DNA from: Streptomyces atriruber
GTDB taxonomy: Bacteria; Actinomycetota; Actinomycetes; Streptomycetales; Streptomycetaceae
Assembly (NCBI RefSeq): GCF_001418325.1
Contig: NZ_LIPN01000023.1
Coordinates: 1 to 56,695, forward strand
DNA length: 56,695 nucleotides
Reading direction: 5' to 3'
Shown: positions 49,816 through 56,695 of the stretch, in pieces
Numbering within the stretch: position 1 is the stretch's first letter
Layout of the letters: every line of letters starts with the position of its first letter
The notes under the pieces: model-generated
The model's database searches: none
What the model was told of the DNA's origin: nothing
The model's input: only the letters and a program-made list of their open reading frames with translations
Translations under genes and position numbers: made by a program

Positions 49816-51318
49816 TCATCGCTGGTCGCTCCGGCGGTACGACGGAGGGGCCGGGGCCGCCGTGGCGGGTGCCGGCGCACCGGACGCATCGGCGCGTGGT
49901 CCGCTCCGGCGCCGCTTCGGCAGACCACCGGCCGTGGTCTCGGGCTCGGGCTCGGCGGCGGTCGGCGCGGGGGCCGGAGTCGCCGCGCCGGCCGTCGCGG
50001 ACGGTCGCGGTGCCGTCCGCCTCCCGGCGGGGGCGGCCGGGGCCGGGGGCCGCGCGGGCTTCACGCCCGTGGGGAGCCGACTGAAGTACTTGTGCGGGAC
50101 GACAACGACGACGGACGTGCCGAGCCAGGGCGATTCCGCGAAGGTGACCCGGATGCCGTACTTCCGGCCGAGCATTCCCACGACGCGCAGGCCGAGGTGC
50201 GCGTGCTCCGCGAGGCCGCCGAGGCCGGGACCCGCGGCGGCGCCTTCGAGGGATCCGATCGCCTGCTGCTTCTTCTCGTCGCTCAGGCCCTTGCCCGCGT
50301 CCTGGATCTCGATGCCCACGCCGTTGGGCACCTCCTTGCCCGACACGATCACGGGCTCGGTGGGCGGCGAGTAGCGGGCCGCGTTGTCCAGGAGGTGGGC
50401 GAAGATCAGCGTGAGGTGGTCCACCAGGCCGCCGTCGACGCCGAGTTCGGGCAGTCGGCGCACCTGTACGCGGTCGAAGTCCTTGATGCGGCCGATGCCG
50501 CCGCGGACCACGCCGAGCAGGCGCTGCGGCTCCTGCCACTGGCGGCCGGGCCGGTCGGTTCCGCCGAGGACGCCGATGCTGGCGGCGAGACAGTCGGCGG
50601 GGCCGATCGCCTGGCCGAGCTCCATCAGCCCCCGGGCGACGGCGGGCGAGCGGCCGTGCTCGCCCTGCATCTCGTGGAGACGGCCGCGGATCTTGCCGGT
50701 GAGGACGTGCAGCCTGCTGCCGATGCCGATGACGGCCTGTTCGGCGGAGGTGGTGCGGTTGAACTCCTCCTCGACGGCGATGAGGCCCGAGCGCAGGACC
50801 TTGCGCAGTTCGAGCCGGAACTCGGGAGACACGCCGGTCTCCTGCGCCAGTTGCGGGAGCACGTCGTCGACGGCCTCGCCGGAGCGCAGGCCCTTCAGCG
50901 CCTTGGGGAGGAAGTCGTCACCCAGGCGGGCGAGCAGTTCGTGCTGTCGGTCGACGCGCCACTCCCAGGCCTTGGCCTCGTCGATCAGGCGGGCCTCCAG
51001 GGCCGCGCGATCGGTCGCGTACTGGTGCTCCAGGGAGGCCACGTGGTGCTGCCACTGTCGCGAGTGGCTGAGCTGATCCGTCCGGTTCTGTTCGGCGGTG
51101 CGGCGCAACTCCTGTCTCGCGCGCAGCAGGAGCCGTACACACCAGGCCGCGGCCGCGGTGGCGCCAAGTCCCGCCAGGACGAGGGGTATTCGGGCCCCTT
51201 CGGGACCGGTCACCGCGGCGGTCAGCGTGCCCACGCCCAAGCCGAACGGCAACAGCCACCAGGCGCGCCAGACCCCGGATTCCTGGGCTGCCGCCGGTGA
51301 TGGAGTGGCAAGTTGCAT
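49816..51318 (-). CDS. CvnA-like sensor histidine-kinase-type ATPase
   Basis: A 500-residue membrane protein. Two hydrophobic segments (about residues 15-60), a coiled-coil region, then a GHKL ATPase domain with H-L-L-D-N-A-A-R-Y-S-P-P (N box) and I-Q-D-A-G-K-G-L (G1 box). The Pro/Ala-rich tail contains G-G-L-P-K-R-R-R as in CvnA proteins of Streptomyces conservons. The usual cvnB-cvnD genes (Roadblock, DUF742, GTPase) do not follow; two tiny genes do. Start ATG 51316-51318 has GAGG six bases upstream; ATG 51324 is the alternative. Confidence 0.8.
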   Translation of the reverse strand: MQLATPSPAAAQESGVWRAWWLLPFGLGVGTLTAAVTGPEGARIPLVLAGLGATAAAAWCVRLLLRARQELRRTAEQNRTDQLSHSRQWQHHVASLEHQYATDRAALEARLIDEAKAWEWRVDRQHELLARLGDDFLPKALKGLRSGEAVDDVLPQLAQETGVSPEFRLELRKVLRSGLIAVEEEFNRTTSAEQAVIGIGSRLHVLTGKIRGRLHEMQGEHGRSPAVARGLMELGQAIGPADCLAASIGVLGGTDRPGRQWQEPQRLLGVVRGGIGRIKDFDRVQVRRLPELGVDGGLVDHLTLIFAHLLDNAARYSPPTEPVIVSGKEVPNGVGIEIQDAGKGLSDEKKQQAIGSLEGAAAGPGLGGLAEHAHLGLRVVGMLGRKYGIRVTFAESPWLGTSVVVVVPHKYFSRLPTGVKPARPPAPAAPAGRRTAPRPSATAGAATPAPAPTAAEPEPETTAGGLPKRRRSGPRADASGAPAPATAAPAPPSYRRSDQR

Positions 51319-51541
51319 CTGCATCCTCAGACCAACGCGATCAAACGGGAGACAACCACAGACAAAAGGCCGCACGAGGCGGCATCGCGACACCGGCGAC
51401 TGAGTGGATCACGTCAACACGGCGTGCCACGGGGGAGCTTATAGGGTTCGAGGGAATGTGGATCAACTACTTCCGAGATCGTCGCCGACCTCCCACGCCC
51501 TCGGGTCCGGCGTCGACAGGACGCCGCCGGAAAGGTCACCC

Positions 51542-52348
51542 ATGAGCCGTCGGGACGCCGGAGAGGGCGGACTGCGCCCGGTCGACCTGGCGCGTGCGGC
51601 CGGTGTCTCGCCGCAGCAGATCCGCAACTACGCCGACGCGGGCATCCTGCCGCCCGCCCCGCGCTCCCCCGCCGGATACCGCAGGTTCGACGCCGGGCAC
51701 CGGCAGGCCCTGCTCACCTACCGGGCCCTGGTCCGCGGCCACGGTTCGGGCACGGCCCGAGCGGTCATGCGGGCGGTCCACGCGGGAGAGGTGCCGCGGG
51801 CGCTGGCGCTCATCGACGCCGGGCACGCCCTCCTGCACGACCAGCGGGGCGCCCTGCGGACGACGGGCGAGGCCCTGGCGGCCGTCGCGGAGGACGGGCC
51901 GACCGCGCCCGCCCTGCCGCGCTCGCGGCTGCGCATCGGGGAAGTTGCGGCCCATCTGGGCGTGCGCGCCTCGGCCCTGCGGGTCTGGGAGGCCGCCGGG
52001 CTCCTGACCCCGTCCCGCGACCCGGGCACGCACTACCGCTCCTACCTCCCCGCCGACGTCCGCGACGCGCGCATCGTCCACATGCTGCGGCAGAGCCACT
52101 ACCTCCTGCCGCAGATCCGCCCCGTCCTGGACGACCTGCGGCGCAGCGGCGGTGTCGGCGCGCTCCGCACGGCCCTGGCGCAGCGCGAGGCCGCGCTGGA
52201 CCTGCGGGCATGGGCCATGCTGGAGGGAGCGGCCCATCTGTACCGCTACCTCTCGGACAGGTCCCCGGCCCCGGAGAGCGCGTCTTCGGAGCCCGCCTCG
52301 CGGGGACCGTACAGCGCGGACGGAGCACCCGAGGCCAGCGCCCAGTAG
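51542..52348 (+). CDS. MerR-type regulator with two DNA-binding heads
   Basis: A 268-residue protein carrying two MerR-like winged helices: the first at about residues 12-75 (R-P-V-D-L-A-R-A-A-G-V-S-P-Q-Q-I-R-N-Y-A-D-A-G) and a second at about 130-195 (L-R-I-G-E-V-A-A-H-L-G-V-R-A-S-A-L-R-V-W-E-A-A-G). No cysteine-based effector site is visible. The last 103 nt overlap the convergent VanX-like gene; the C-terminal tail there is low-complexity. Confidence 0.85.
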   Translation: MSRRDAGEGGLRPVDLARAAGVSPQQIRNYADAGILPPAPRSPAGYRRFDAGHRQALLTYRALVRGHGSGTARAVMRAVHAGEVPRALALIDAGHALLHDQRGALRTTGEALAAVAEDGPTAPALPRSRLRIGEVAAHLGVRASALRVWEAAGLLTPSRDPGTHYRSYLPADVRDARIVHMLRQSHYLLPQIRPVLDDLRRSGGVGALRTALAQREAALDLRAWAMLEGAAHLYRYLSDRSPAPESASSEPASRGPYSADGAPEASAQ

Positions 52349-52992
52349 CGGTCGCCGTACGACCAGTGCCACCACTCCGTGGGGTAGTTGACCAGGCCCG
52401 CTCCCGTCAGTGCGGTACCGAGGACCGTGCGGTGGGCGCGCGCCTCGGCGCTGATGTTCGCCGCTTCGGTGTAGCAGGCGCCCGCGCTCTCCTCGGGGTC
52501 GGCGTTCATCCGGGTGCCCAGGTCGAGCTCGCGTCCTTCGGCGTCGGCCAGGGTGAGGTCGACGGCCGCGCCCGCGCTGTGCGGGGCGATGTCGGGCGGT
52601 GAGACGTAGCGGCTGGCCGCCGCGTGGATCTCGGCGGCGGGCAGGTGCGGGTGCAGGGCGCGCAGTTGGTCCGCGTACTCCTCGAAGTAGTGGCGCTGCA
52701 GCGACGGCGGCCGGTAGCCCTCGACGAACAGGAGCCGCAGCCCCGTCGGGAGCAGCTCCTCTGCGTGCAGGAGGCGCCGCAGGACGCCCTCGCGCAGCAG
52801 CGCGAACGCGGCCTCGGGCCCCTCCTGCTGCCGCACGTCGACCAGCAGTCCCCTGCTGCCGCTGCCGCCCCGCGCCGTCCGTACGTCGACGAGCCGCTCC
52901 CCGCACTCGCGCACGGGGACGGCGGCGACCCGTGGGTCCGCCATCAGGACGATCCCGCCGGACGGGCCCTCGACGGCCGACCGAACCGTCAT
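52246..52992 (-). CDS. VanX-like D-alanyl-D-alanine dipeptidase (M15D)
   Basis: A 248-residue zinc dipeptidase. V-E-G-Y-R-P-P, S-A-G-A-A-V-D-L-T-L (H-S-A-G-A-A-V-D with zinc ligands His and Asp) and E-W-W-H-W-S-Y-G-D-R-Y-W (catalytic Glu and zinc His) are the VanX/DdpX motifs. No vanH, vanA, vanS or vanR is adjacent, so this is a housekeeping or peptidoglycan-recycling type, not a full vancomycin-resistance set. Its ATG overlaps the stop of the DUF952 gene. GGAG RBS. Confidence 0.88.
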   Translation of the reverse strand: MTVRSAVEGPSGGIVLMADPRVAAVPVRECGERLVDVRTARGGSGSRGLLVDVRQQEGPEAAFALLREGVLRRLLHAEELLPTGLRLLFVEGYRPPSLQRHYFEEYADQLRALHPHLPAAEIHAAASRYVSPPDIAPHSAGAAVDLTLADAEGRELDLGTRMNADPEESAGACYTEAANISAEARAHRTVLGTALTGAGLVNYPTEWWHWSYGDRYWALASGAPSALYGPREAGSEDALSGAGDLSER

Positions 52993-53318
52993 GCCGGGCT
53001 CCACGGGGATACCTCGACCACCGCGTCCACGGGCAACGGTCCATAGATGTGGGGGAACTCCACCCCGCCGGGCCGCGGGGCCTCGAAGCGCACCGGCGCG
53101 GTGAGACGTGCACTGTCGATGGTGAGGACCACCAGCTCGTCGGGGCCTTCGTAGTTCCCGTAGACGAACGCGGCCACGCCCGACAGCTGCTCGGGCAGCG
53201 AGCAGTGGATGAAACCCTCTTCGCCCAGCGTCTTGCCGCGGGTGGACATCTCGTACGTCCCGGCTTCCCTTGCGGCGTCCCACAAGGCGCGCTCGGTGAT
53301 GTGCAGCAGTCGTGTCAT
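52989..53318 (-). CDS. DUF952-family protein
   Basis: A 109-residue protein with the DUF952 features E-G-F-I-H-C-S near the middle and F-P-H-I-Y-G-P-L near the end. The biochemical role of the family is not known to me; its small alpha/beta fold and conserved His residues suggest an enzyme or ligand binder. ATG overlap couples it to the VanX-like gene downstream. Confidence 0.88.
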   Translation of the reverse strand: MTRLLHITERALWDAAREAGTYEMSTRGKTLGEEGFIHCSLPEQLSGVAAFVYGNYEGPDELVVLTIDSARLTAPVRFEAPRPGGVEFPHIYGPLPVDAVVEVSPWSPA

Positions 53319-53390
53319 GGATCAACGATACGCGGACGAAGATCCATGTAGGCTCCACGGGCCGTTCCGGCCGGTGAGAGGAGCAAGCCC

Positions 53391-53816
53391 ATGCGATCCA
53401 TGAGCGACAGCGAGTGGCGGTCCTTCGTGCTGGAGGGGACACGGACGGGGAAGCTGGCGACGAACCGGGCCGACGGGCGGCCGCACGTCACCCCGGTGTG
53501 GTTCCTCCTCGACGGGGACGAGCTCCTCATCACCACCTGGCACGAGTCCCTCAAGTACCAGGCGCTGCGCCGCGAGCCGCGCTTCTCGCTCTGCGTGGAC
53601 GACCAGCAACCGCCCTTCTCGTACGTCATGTTGGAGTGCACGGCGGACTTCACCGACGATCCGGCCGCCCTGCGCGACTGGGCGACGCGGATCGGCTCCC
53701 GCTACATGGGCGAGGAACAGGCGGAGGCGTACGGACGGCGGAACTCCGTGCCGGGCGAGTATCTGGTGCGGGCCCGCATCGACCGGGTCATCGCCTTCGG
53801 GGGCATCGCCGACTGA
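53391..53816 (+). CDS. PPOX-class F420-dependent oxidoreductase
   Basis: A 141-residue split-barrel protein. T-G-K-L-A-T-N-R-A-D-G-R-P-H-V-T-P-V-W-F at the N-terminus is the classic F420-dependent PPOX signature, and H-E-S-L-K-Y-Q-A-L-R-R-E-P-R follows. Substrate unknown. ATG 53391 or 53400 may be used; GAGAGGAG lies upstream. It ends 27 bp before the second repeat element. Confidence 0.87.
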   Translation: MRSMSDSEWRSFVLEGTRTGKLATNRADGRPHVTPVWFLLDGDELLITTWHESLKYQALRREPRFSLCVDDQQPPFSYVMLECTADFTDDPAALRDWATRIGSRYMGEEQAEAYGRRNSVPGEYLVRARIDRVIAFGGIAD

Positions 53817-53842
53817 CGGGACCGCCGCCACGCCTCGCCGTC

Positions 53843-54038
53843 AGAGCCTGTGTCATGGCCCCGGCCGGATCAGTGGGCGTCGTCTGGTGCGTGCGATCGC
53901 AAGGCGCCGGAGCGTCCTGGGTGGGGGTCCCCCCGGGGCCCTTCAGGCCTGGGGGAGGAGCTACCAGGGCGTTCCGGCAACGCGGCGAGCGTGCGTGCCA
54001 GGCGGCGGCCACCCGGCCGGGGTCATGACACAGGCTCT
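53843..54038. mobile_element. MITE-like long-hairpin element, copy 2 (196 bp)
   Basis: Terminal inverted repeats at 53843-53868 and 54013-54038 match those of copy 1 at 23605-23768, with one mismatch in the left arm. The first 69 bp differ from copy 1 by one base and the last 71 by five. The centre differs: the 15-bp arms at 53906-53920 and 53964-53978 enclose 43 bp of G- and C-runs (53921-53963) not present in copy 1. The right end touches the stop codon of the substrate-binding-protein gene, so the element fills the gap between two convergent genes. Confidence 0.8.
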
Positions 54039-54901
54039 CAAGGGCGCACGGACTCCAGCGCTTCGGCGACGGCGGTGTGGAAGCGGGCGTGTTCCCTTGC
54101 GCTGGGCGGCAGTTCGGGGTTCCAGGAGAGCGTGGGGACACGTCGCCCGAGGGCGTCCCCGAGGGGCGAGGCGTTGCCTCGTACGTCGGTGAGGACGAGG
54201 TCGGGCTCCAGCGCTGCCGCGTCGGCCCAGGTCGTCGTGGACCAGTTCGCGCCCTGCCCCGGCTCGGGGTCCACCAGGCCGACGCCGAATCCGGCGAGCG
54301 CGGCGAGATCCGGCCAGGCGTACGGCCTCGCCAGATGGACGGAGTCGGGGCCCGCCGGGGAGAGGGCGAGCACGCGCGAGCGCACGGGCCCCGCGGCGGA
54401 GGCGGTCAACCTGCGCTCTGCGGCGGCCAGTTCGGCGGCAGCTTCGGCGTCCGGGGCGGCACCCAGGCTGTGGGCCAGGGCGGTGAGGCGTTCCCTGATC
54501 CCGGTGAGGCTGCGGCCGCCGCCGACGTCGAGCACGACCAGCGGGACGTGCTCCTCCAGGTGCTTGGCGGCCTCCGGATCGATGCCGTAGACCTGACCGC
54601 CGCCGTAGGTGAGCGCCACGACGAGGTCGGGCCCGGCGGCGAGGAGGGCGTCGAGGTCGAGTGCGGGGCCCGCGCCGTAGTAGGGCAGGTCCGCGAGGGG
54701 GAGGCTGCCCGTCTTGGCCGGGTCGGGCAGCGCCGGGTCGTCGTGCGCGGAGCCGAAGACACCGGCGGGTCGTATGCCGTGGTCGTGCAGCGCCGCGCCG
54801 GTCGGCACGTAGGCGATCAGCCGGGACGGCCGGTGCGCGGCCCTCACCAGGTGGTCCCTGTCGTCGGTGAACTCCCACTCTCCGGCCGTGTGTTGTGCCA
54901 T
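54038..54901 (-). CDS. Periplasmic-binding-like protein (iron-siderophore type) without signal peptide
   Basis: A 287-residue protein of the TroA/FepB-like substrate-binding fold: I-A-Y-V-P-T-G-A-A-L, D-L-D-A-L-L-A-A-G-P-D-L-V-V-A and L-E-P-D-L-V-L-T-D. It starts M-A-Q-H-T-A-G-E-W-E-F, with no signal peptide or lipobox, and no upstream in-frame sequence would supply one, so it should stay in the cytoplasm. No ABC permease or ATPase is adjacent. It may sense or buffer a siderophore. The final stop-codon base overlaps the repeat element. Confidence 0.8.
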   Translation of the reverse strand: MAQHTAGEWEFTDDRDHLVRAAHRPSRLIAYVPTGAALHDHGIRPAGVFGSAHDDPALPDPAKTGSLPLADLPYYGAGPALDLDALLAAGPDLVVALTYGGGQVYGIDPEAAKHLEEHVPLVVLDVGGGRSLTGIRERLTALAHSLGAAPDAEAAAELAAAERRLTASAAGPVRSRVLALSPAGPDSVHLARPYAWPDLAALAGFGVGLVDPEPGQGANWSTTTWADAAALEPDLVLTDVRGNASPLGDALGRRVPTLSWNPELPPSAREHARFHTAVAEALESVRP

Positions 54902-55174
54902 GATCTCCGACTCCTCCTGCCGTGCCGCGCCACGGCCTGCCCCGCCGTGGCCGTCCCGGTGCTACCTGCCCGGACGCACCCCGGAGTACACGGGCTCGGC
55001 TGCCGTCCGCCGTGGTCCGGGCCGGTCGTCCACGCCGGACGGGACCCGGTACTCCGCCGGTCGGCCTAGTCCTGGAGCAGGTACCGATCCCGGTCGAGCG
55101 ACAGATGCGGGGGCGGGGTCCGCCTTCGTAGCTTCGTCGGTGTCAGGAACGAACACCGGGCCGGGGAGGCAGCC

Positions 55175-55798
55175 ATGAACGACACCCAGCAGACCGTCCG
55201 ACCAGCCGTCAGGGACGAGCCGGACGGGACACCAGAGCCCCTGAAGGTCGCCGTCATCATCGCGAGCACCCGGGAGGGCCGCTTCGCGCCCACCATCGCC
55301 GACTGGTTCACCGGGCAGACCGCGCAGCGCCACGATCTGGCCGTCGACGTGATCGACCTGGCCGAGGCGCGTCTGCCGGACCAGCTGGCCGAGCGGCCGG
55401 GCCCCGAGGTCGCCGAGGTCGGCGCGCGCATCGACGCGGCCGACGCGTTCGTCGTCATCACGCCCGAGTACAACCACAGCTTCCCCGCGTCGCTGAAGAC
55501 CGCGATCGACTGGCACTACGAGGAGTGGCGTGCCAAACCGGTGGGCTTCGTCAGTTACGGCGGCCTGTCGGGCGGCCTGCGGGCCGTGGAGCACCTGCGG
55601 CAGGTCTTCGCGGAGCTGCACGCGGTGACCGTCCGCGACACCGTGAGCTTCCACGGCGTCTGGAGCTGCTTCGACGCGTCCGGCGAGCCGATCGATCCGA
55701 CCGTGCCGGAGACCGCCGCCAAGGCGATGCTCGACCAGCTCACCTGGTGGGGCCGCACGCTGCGCGACGGCAAGGCCGTCCGCCCCTACGCCGCCTGA
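55175..55798 (+). CDS. NADPH-dependent FMN reductase
   Basis: A 207-residue flavodoxin-fold reductase. I-I-A-S-T-R-E-G-R-F-A-P binds FMN phosphate and P-E-Y-N-H-S-F-P-A-S-L-K-T-A-I-D-W is the second signature of the family. It reduces FMN or quinones with NADPH. GGGAGG precedes ATG 55175. The truncated alcohol dehydrogenase gene follows 43 bp downstream and may be cotranscribed. The 273-bp gap before it (54902-55174) shows no other feature. Confidence 0.9.
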   Translation: MNDTQQTVRPAVRDEPDGTPEPLKVAVIIASTREGRFAPTIADWFTGQTAQRHDLAVDVIDLAEARLPDQLAERPGPEVAEVGARIDAADAFVVITPEYNHSFPASLKTAIDWHYEEWRAKPVGFVSYGGLSGGLRAVEHLRQVFAELHAVTVRDTVSFHGVWSCFDASGEPIDPTVPETAAKAMLDQLTWWGRTLRDGKAVRPYAA

Positions 55799-55841
55799 CC
55801 GCAGCGCCACACCACCCAGCCGCATCGACGAGGGAGTCGTC

Positions 55842-56695
55842 ATGAAGATGACCGCCGCCGCACTGAACGCATACGGACCGCCGGAGGTCCTGCGGCCGAC
55901 GGAGCTCGACGCCCCGGAACCGGGACCCGGTGAGGTACGGGTCCGGGTCAGGGCCGCCGGGGTCCAGCCCTTCGACCTCGGGGTGCGGGAGGGCTGGGTG
56001 CCACCGGGCGCCGAGCCGGGGTTCCCGGTCGTCCCCGGCAACGAGTTCGCGGGCGTCGTGGACCGGATCGGCGAAGGCGTCGGCGACTTCGCGCCCGGCG
56101 ACGAGGTGCTCGGGTACTCCCTGCTCGGCGGCTACGCCCAGTACGCGGCCGTGGCCGCCGAGCAGCTGGTCCACAAACCGGCCGCCATGCCGTGGACGGT
56201 CGCGGGCGGCTTCTCCGGCAACGGCCAGGGCGCCCACCTGGCCCTCTCCCACCTGCGCGTGCGTTCCGGGGACACCGTCCTGATCGGCGCGGCGGCCGGC
56301 GCGCTCGGCACGTTCGCCGTGCAGTTGGCGCGGGCCTGGGGCGCCACGACCGTCATCGGCACGGCGAGCGACGCCAACCACGACCATCTGCGGGCGCTCG
56401 GGGCGGTCCCCGTGACGTACGGCGAGGGGCTCGTCGACCGAATCCGCGCCGTCGCGCCGGACGGCGTGGACGCGGCGCTCGACGCGGCGGGGCCGGAGGG
56501 GCTGCGGGCCGCCGTGGCCGTGGCCAAGGACCGCGACCGGGTCGTCACGATGGTCGCCACGGAGGAGGCGGCACGCCTCGGGCTGGCCGACTGGGGCGGC
56601 ACCCGGTCCGCGGCCCGGCTGGCCGAACTCACCGCGCTGTACGAGAAGGGCGCGGTCAACGTGCACCTGCGCGCGACGTTCCCGCTGGAGCGGGC
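55842..56695 (+). CDS. MDR-superfamily NADP-dependent oxidoreductase (truncated by the window)
   Basis: About 284 residues are visible and the frame runs off the right edge. G-N-E-F-A-G-V-V is the MDR core and A-A-A-G-A-L-G-T-F-A-V-Q binds NADP; the structural-zinc cysteines are missing, as in quinone oxidoreductases. ATG 55842 with GAGGGAG is the likely start; ATG 55848 is also possible. It follows the FMN reductase and resembles the oxidoreductase at 12425-13351 in architecture. Confidence 0.85.
   Translation, partial: MKMTAAALNAYGPPEVLRPTELDAPEPGPGEVRVRVRAAGVQPFDLGVREGWVPPGAEPGFPVVPGNEFAGVVDRIGEGVGDFAPGDEVLGYSLLGGYAQYAAVAAEQLVHKPAAMPWTVAGGFSGNGQGAHLALSHLRVRSGDTVLIGAAAGALGTFAVQLARAWGATTVIGTASDANHDHLRALGAVPVTYGEGLVDRIRAVAPDGVDAALDAAGPEGLRAAVAVAKDRDRVVTMVATEEAARLGLADWGGTRSAARLAELTALYEKGAVNVHLRATFPLER

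Noticed and set aside
52246..52992. Vancomycin-resistance cluster
   Set aside because: Only a VanX-like dipeptidase is present; no VanH, VanA, VanS or VanR partner lies nearby.
1..56695. CRISPR arrays, rRNA or tRNA genes, riboswitches
   Set aside because: I saw no regularly spaced direct repeats, no cloverleaf with CCA-ready ends and no conserved aptamer pattern on either strand by reading; a covariance-model search would be the decisive test.

Overview
The window looks like chromosomal DNA from a Streptomyces or a very close relative. Base composition is strongly GC-rich with GC-ending codons, many genes start with GTG and overlap the previous stop by ATGA or GTGA, and the families are typical of the genus: a rodlin, a SigB/F-type sigma factor, a conservon-type (CvnA-like) kinase, an RsrR-type Rrf2 regulator, a DasR box and a leucine TTA codon in a probable specialised-metabolism gene. 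I see no rRNA, tRNA, CRISPR array, prophage or complete insertion sequence.

Region 1 (1-8.3 kb). The end of a probable threonyl-tRNA synthetase is followed by a divergent LysE/ArgO exporter and its ArgP/LysG regulator. Next is the most interesting locus, four translationally coupled genes at 2351-6199. They encode a BesD-family Fe(II)/2-oxoglutarate oxygenase with a hydroxylase-type HxD triad, a YjeH-like amino-acid exporter, a carbamoyltransferase of the N-acetylornithine/YgeW branch and an SDR dehydrogenase. An Lrp-type regulator and an SMP-30 lactonase-like gene flank it. The oxygenase gene carries a TTA codon, so bldA control is likely. I infer a small pathway that hydroxylates, carbamoylates, perhaps oxidises and then exports an amino acid.

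Region 2 (7.7-18.2 kb). A secreted AA10 chitin-active monooxygenase lies under a DasR box. A nucleoside hydrolase and MFS pair sits opposite a LacI regulator, and a quinone-oxidoreductase-like gene has a MerR-type promoter with its MerR gene beside it. Then come an M64 secreted peptidase, an HTH-TPR regulator and a CPBP membrane protease.

Region 3 (18.4-22.5 kb). A three-gene operon encodes a DAO-family amine oxidase, HglS (2-oxoadipate to D-2-hydroxyglutarate) and an ALDH7-type piperideine-6-carboxylate dehydrogenase. This is a lysine/pipecolate catabolic module.

Region 4 (22.5-36.0 kb). This part holds a short-chain dehydrogenase, a lipoprotein, an acyl-CoA dehydrogenase with a PadR regulator, a secreted beta-propeller protein, an RsrR/NmrA redox pair with two clear operators, Bcp, a FUSC membrane protein, a lone rodlin with a very strong terminator, and a secreted metallophosphoesterase.

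Region 5 (36.2-56.7 kb). A chimeric nrdD/nrdG remnant precedes a TetR gene, a SigB/F-family sigma factor, an esterase and a metallo-beta-lactamase-fold hydrolase beside an XRE regulator, an M13 peptidase, TPR and CGNR proteins, a CvnA-like kinase with two tiny partners, a two-headed MerR, VanX-like and DUF952 genes, an unusual signal-less substrate-binding protein, an FMN reductase and a truncated alcohol dehydrogenase.

Two copies of a non-coding element with 26-bp terminal inverted repeats (23605-23768 and 53843-54038) lie between genes. They look like a MITE or long-hairpin repeat family.
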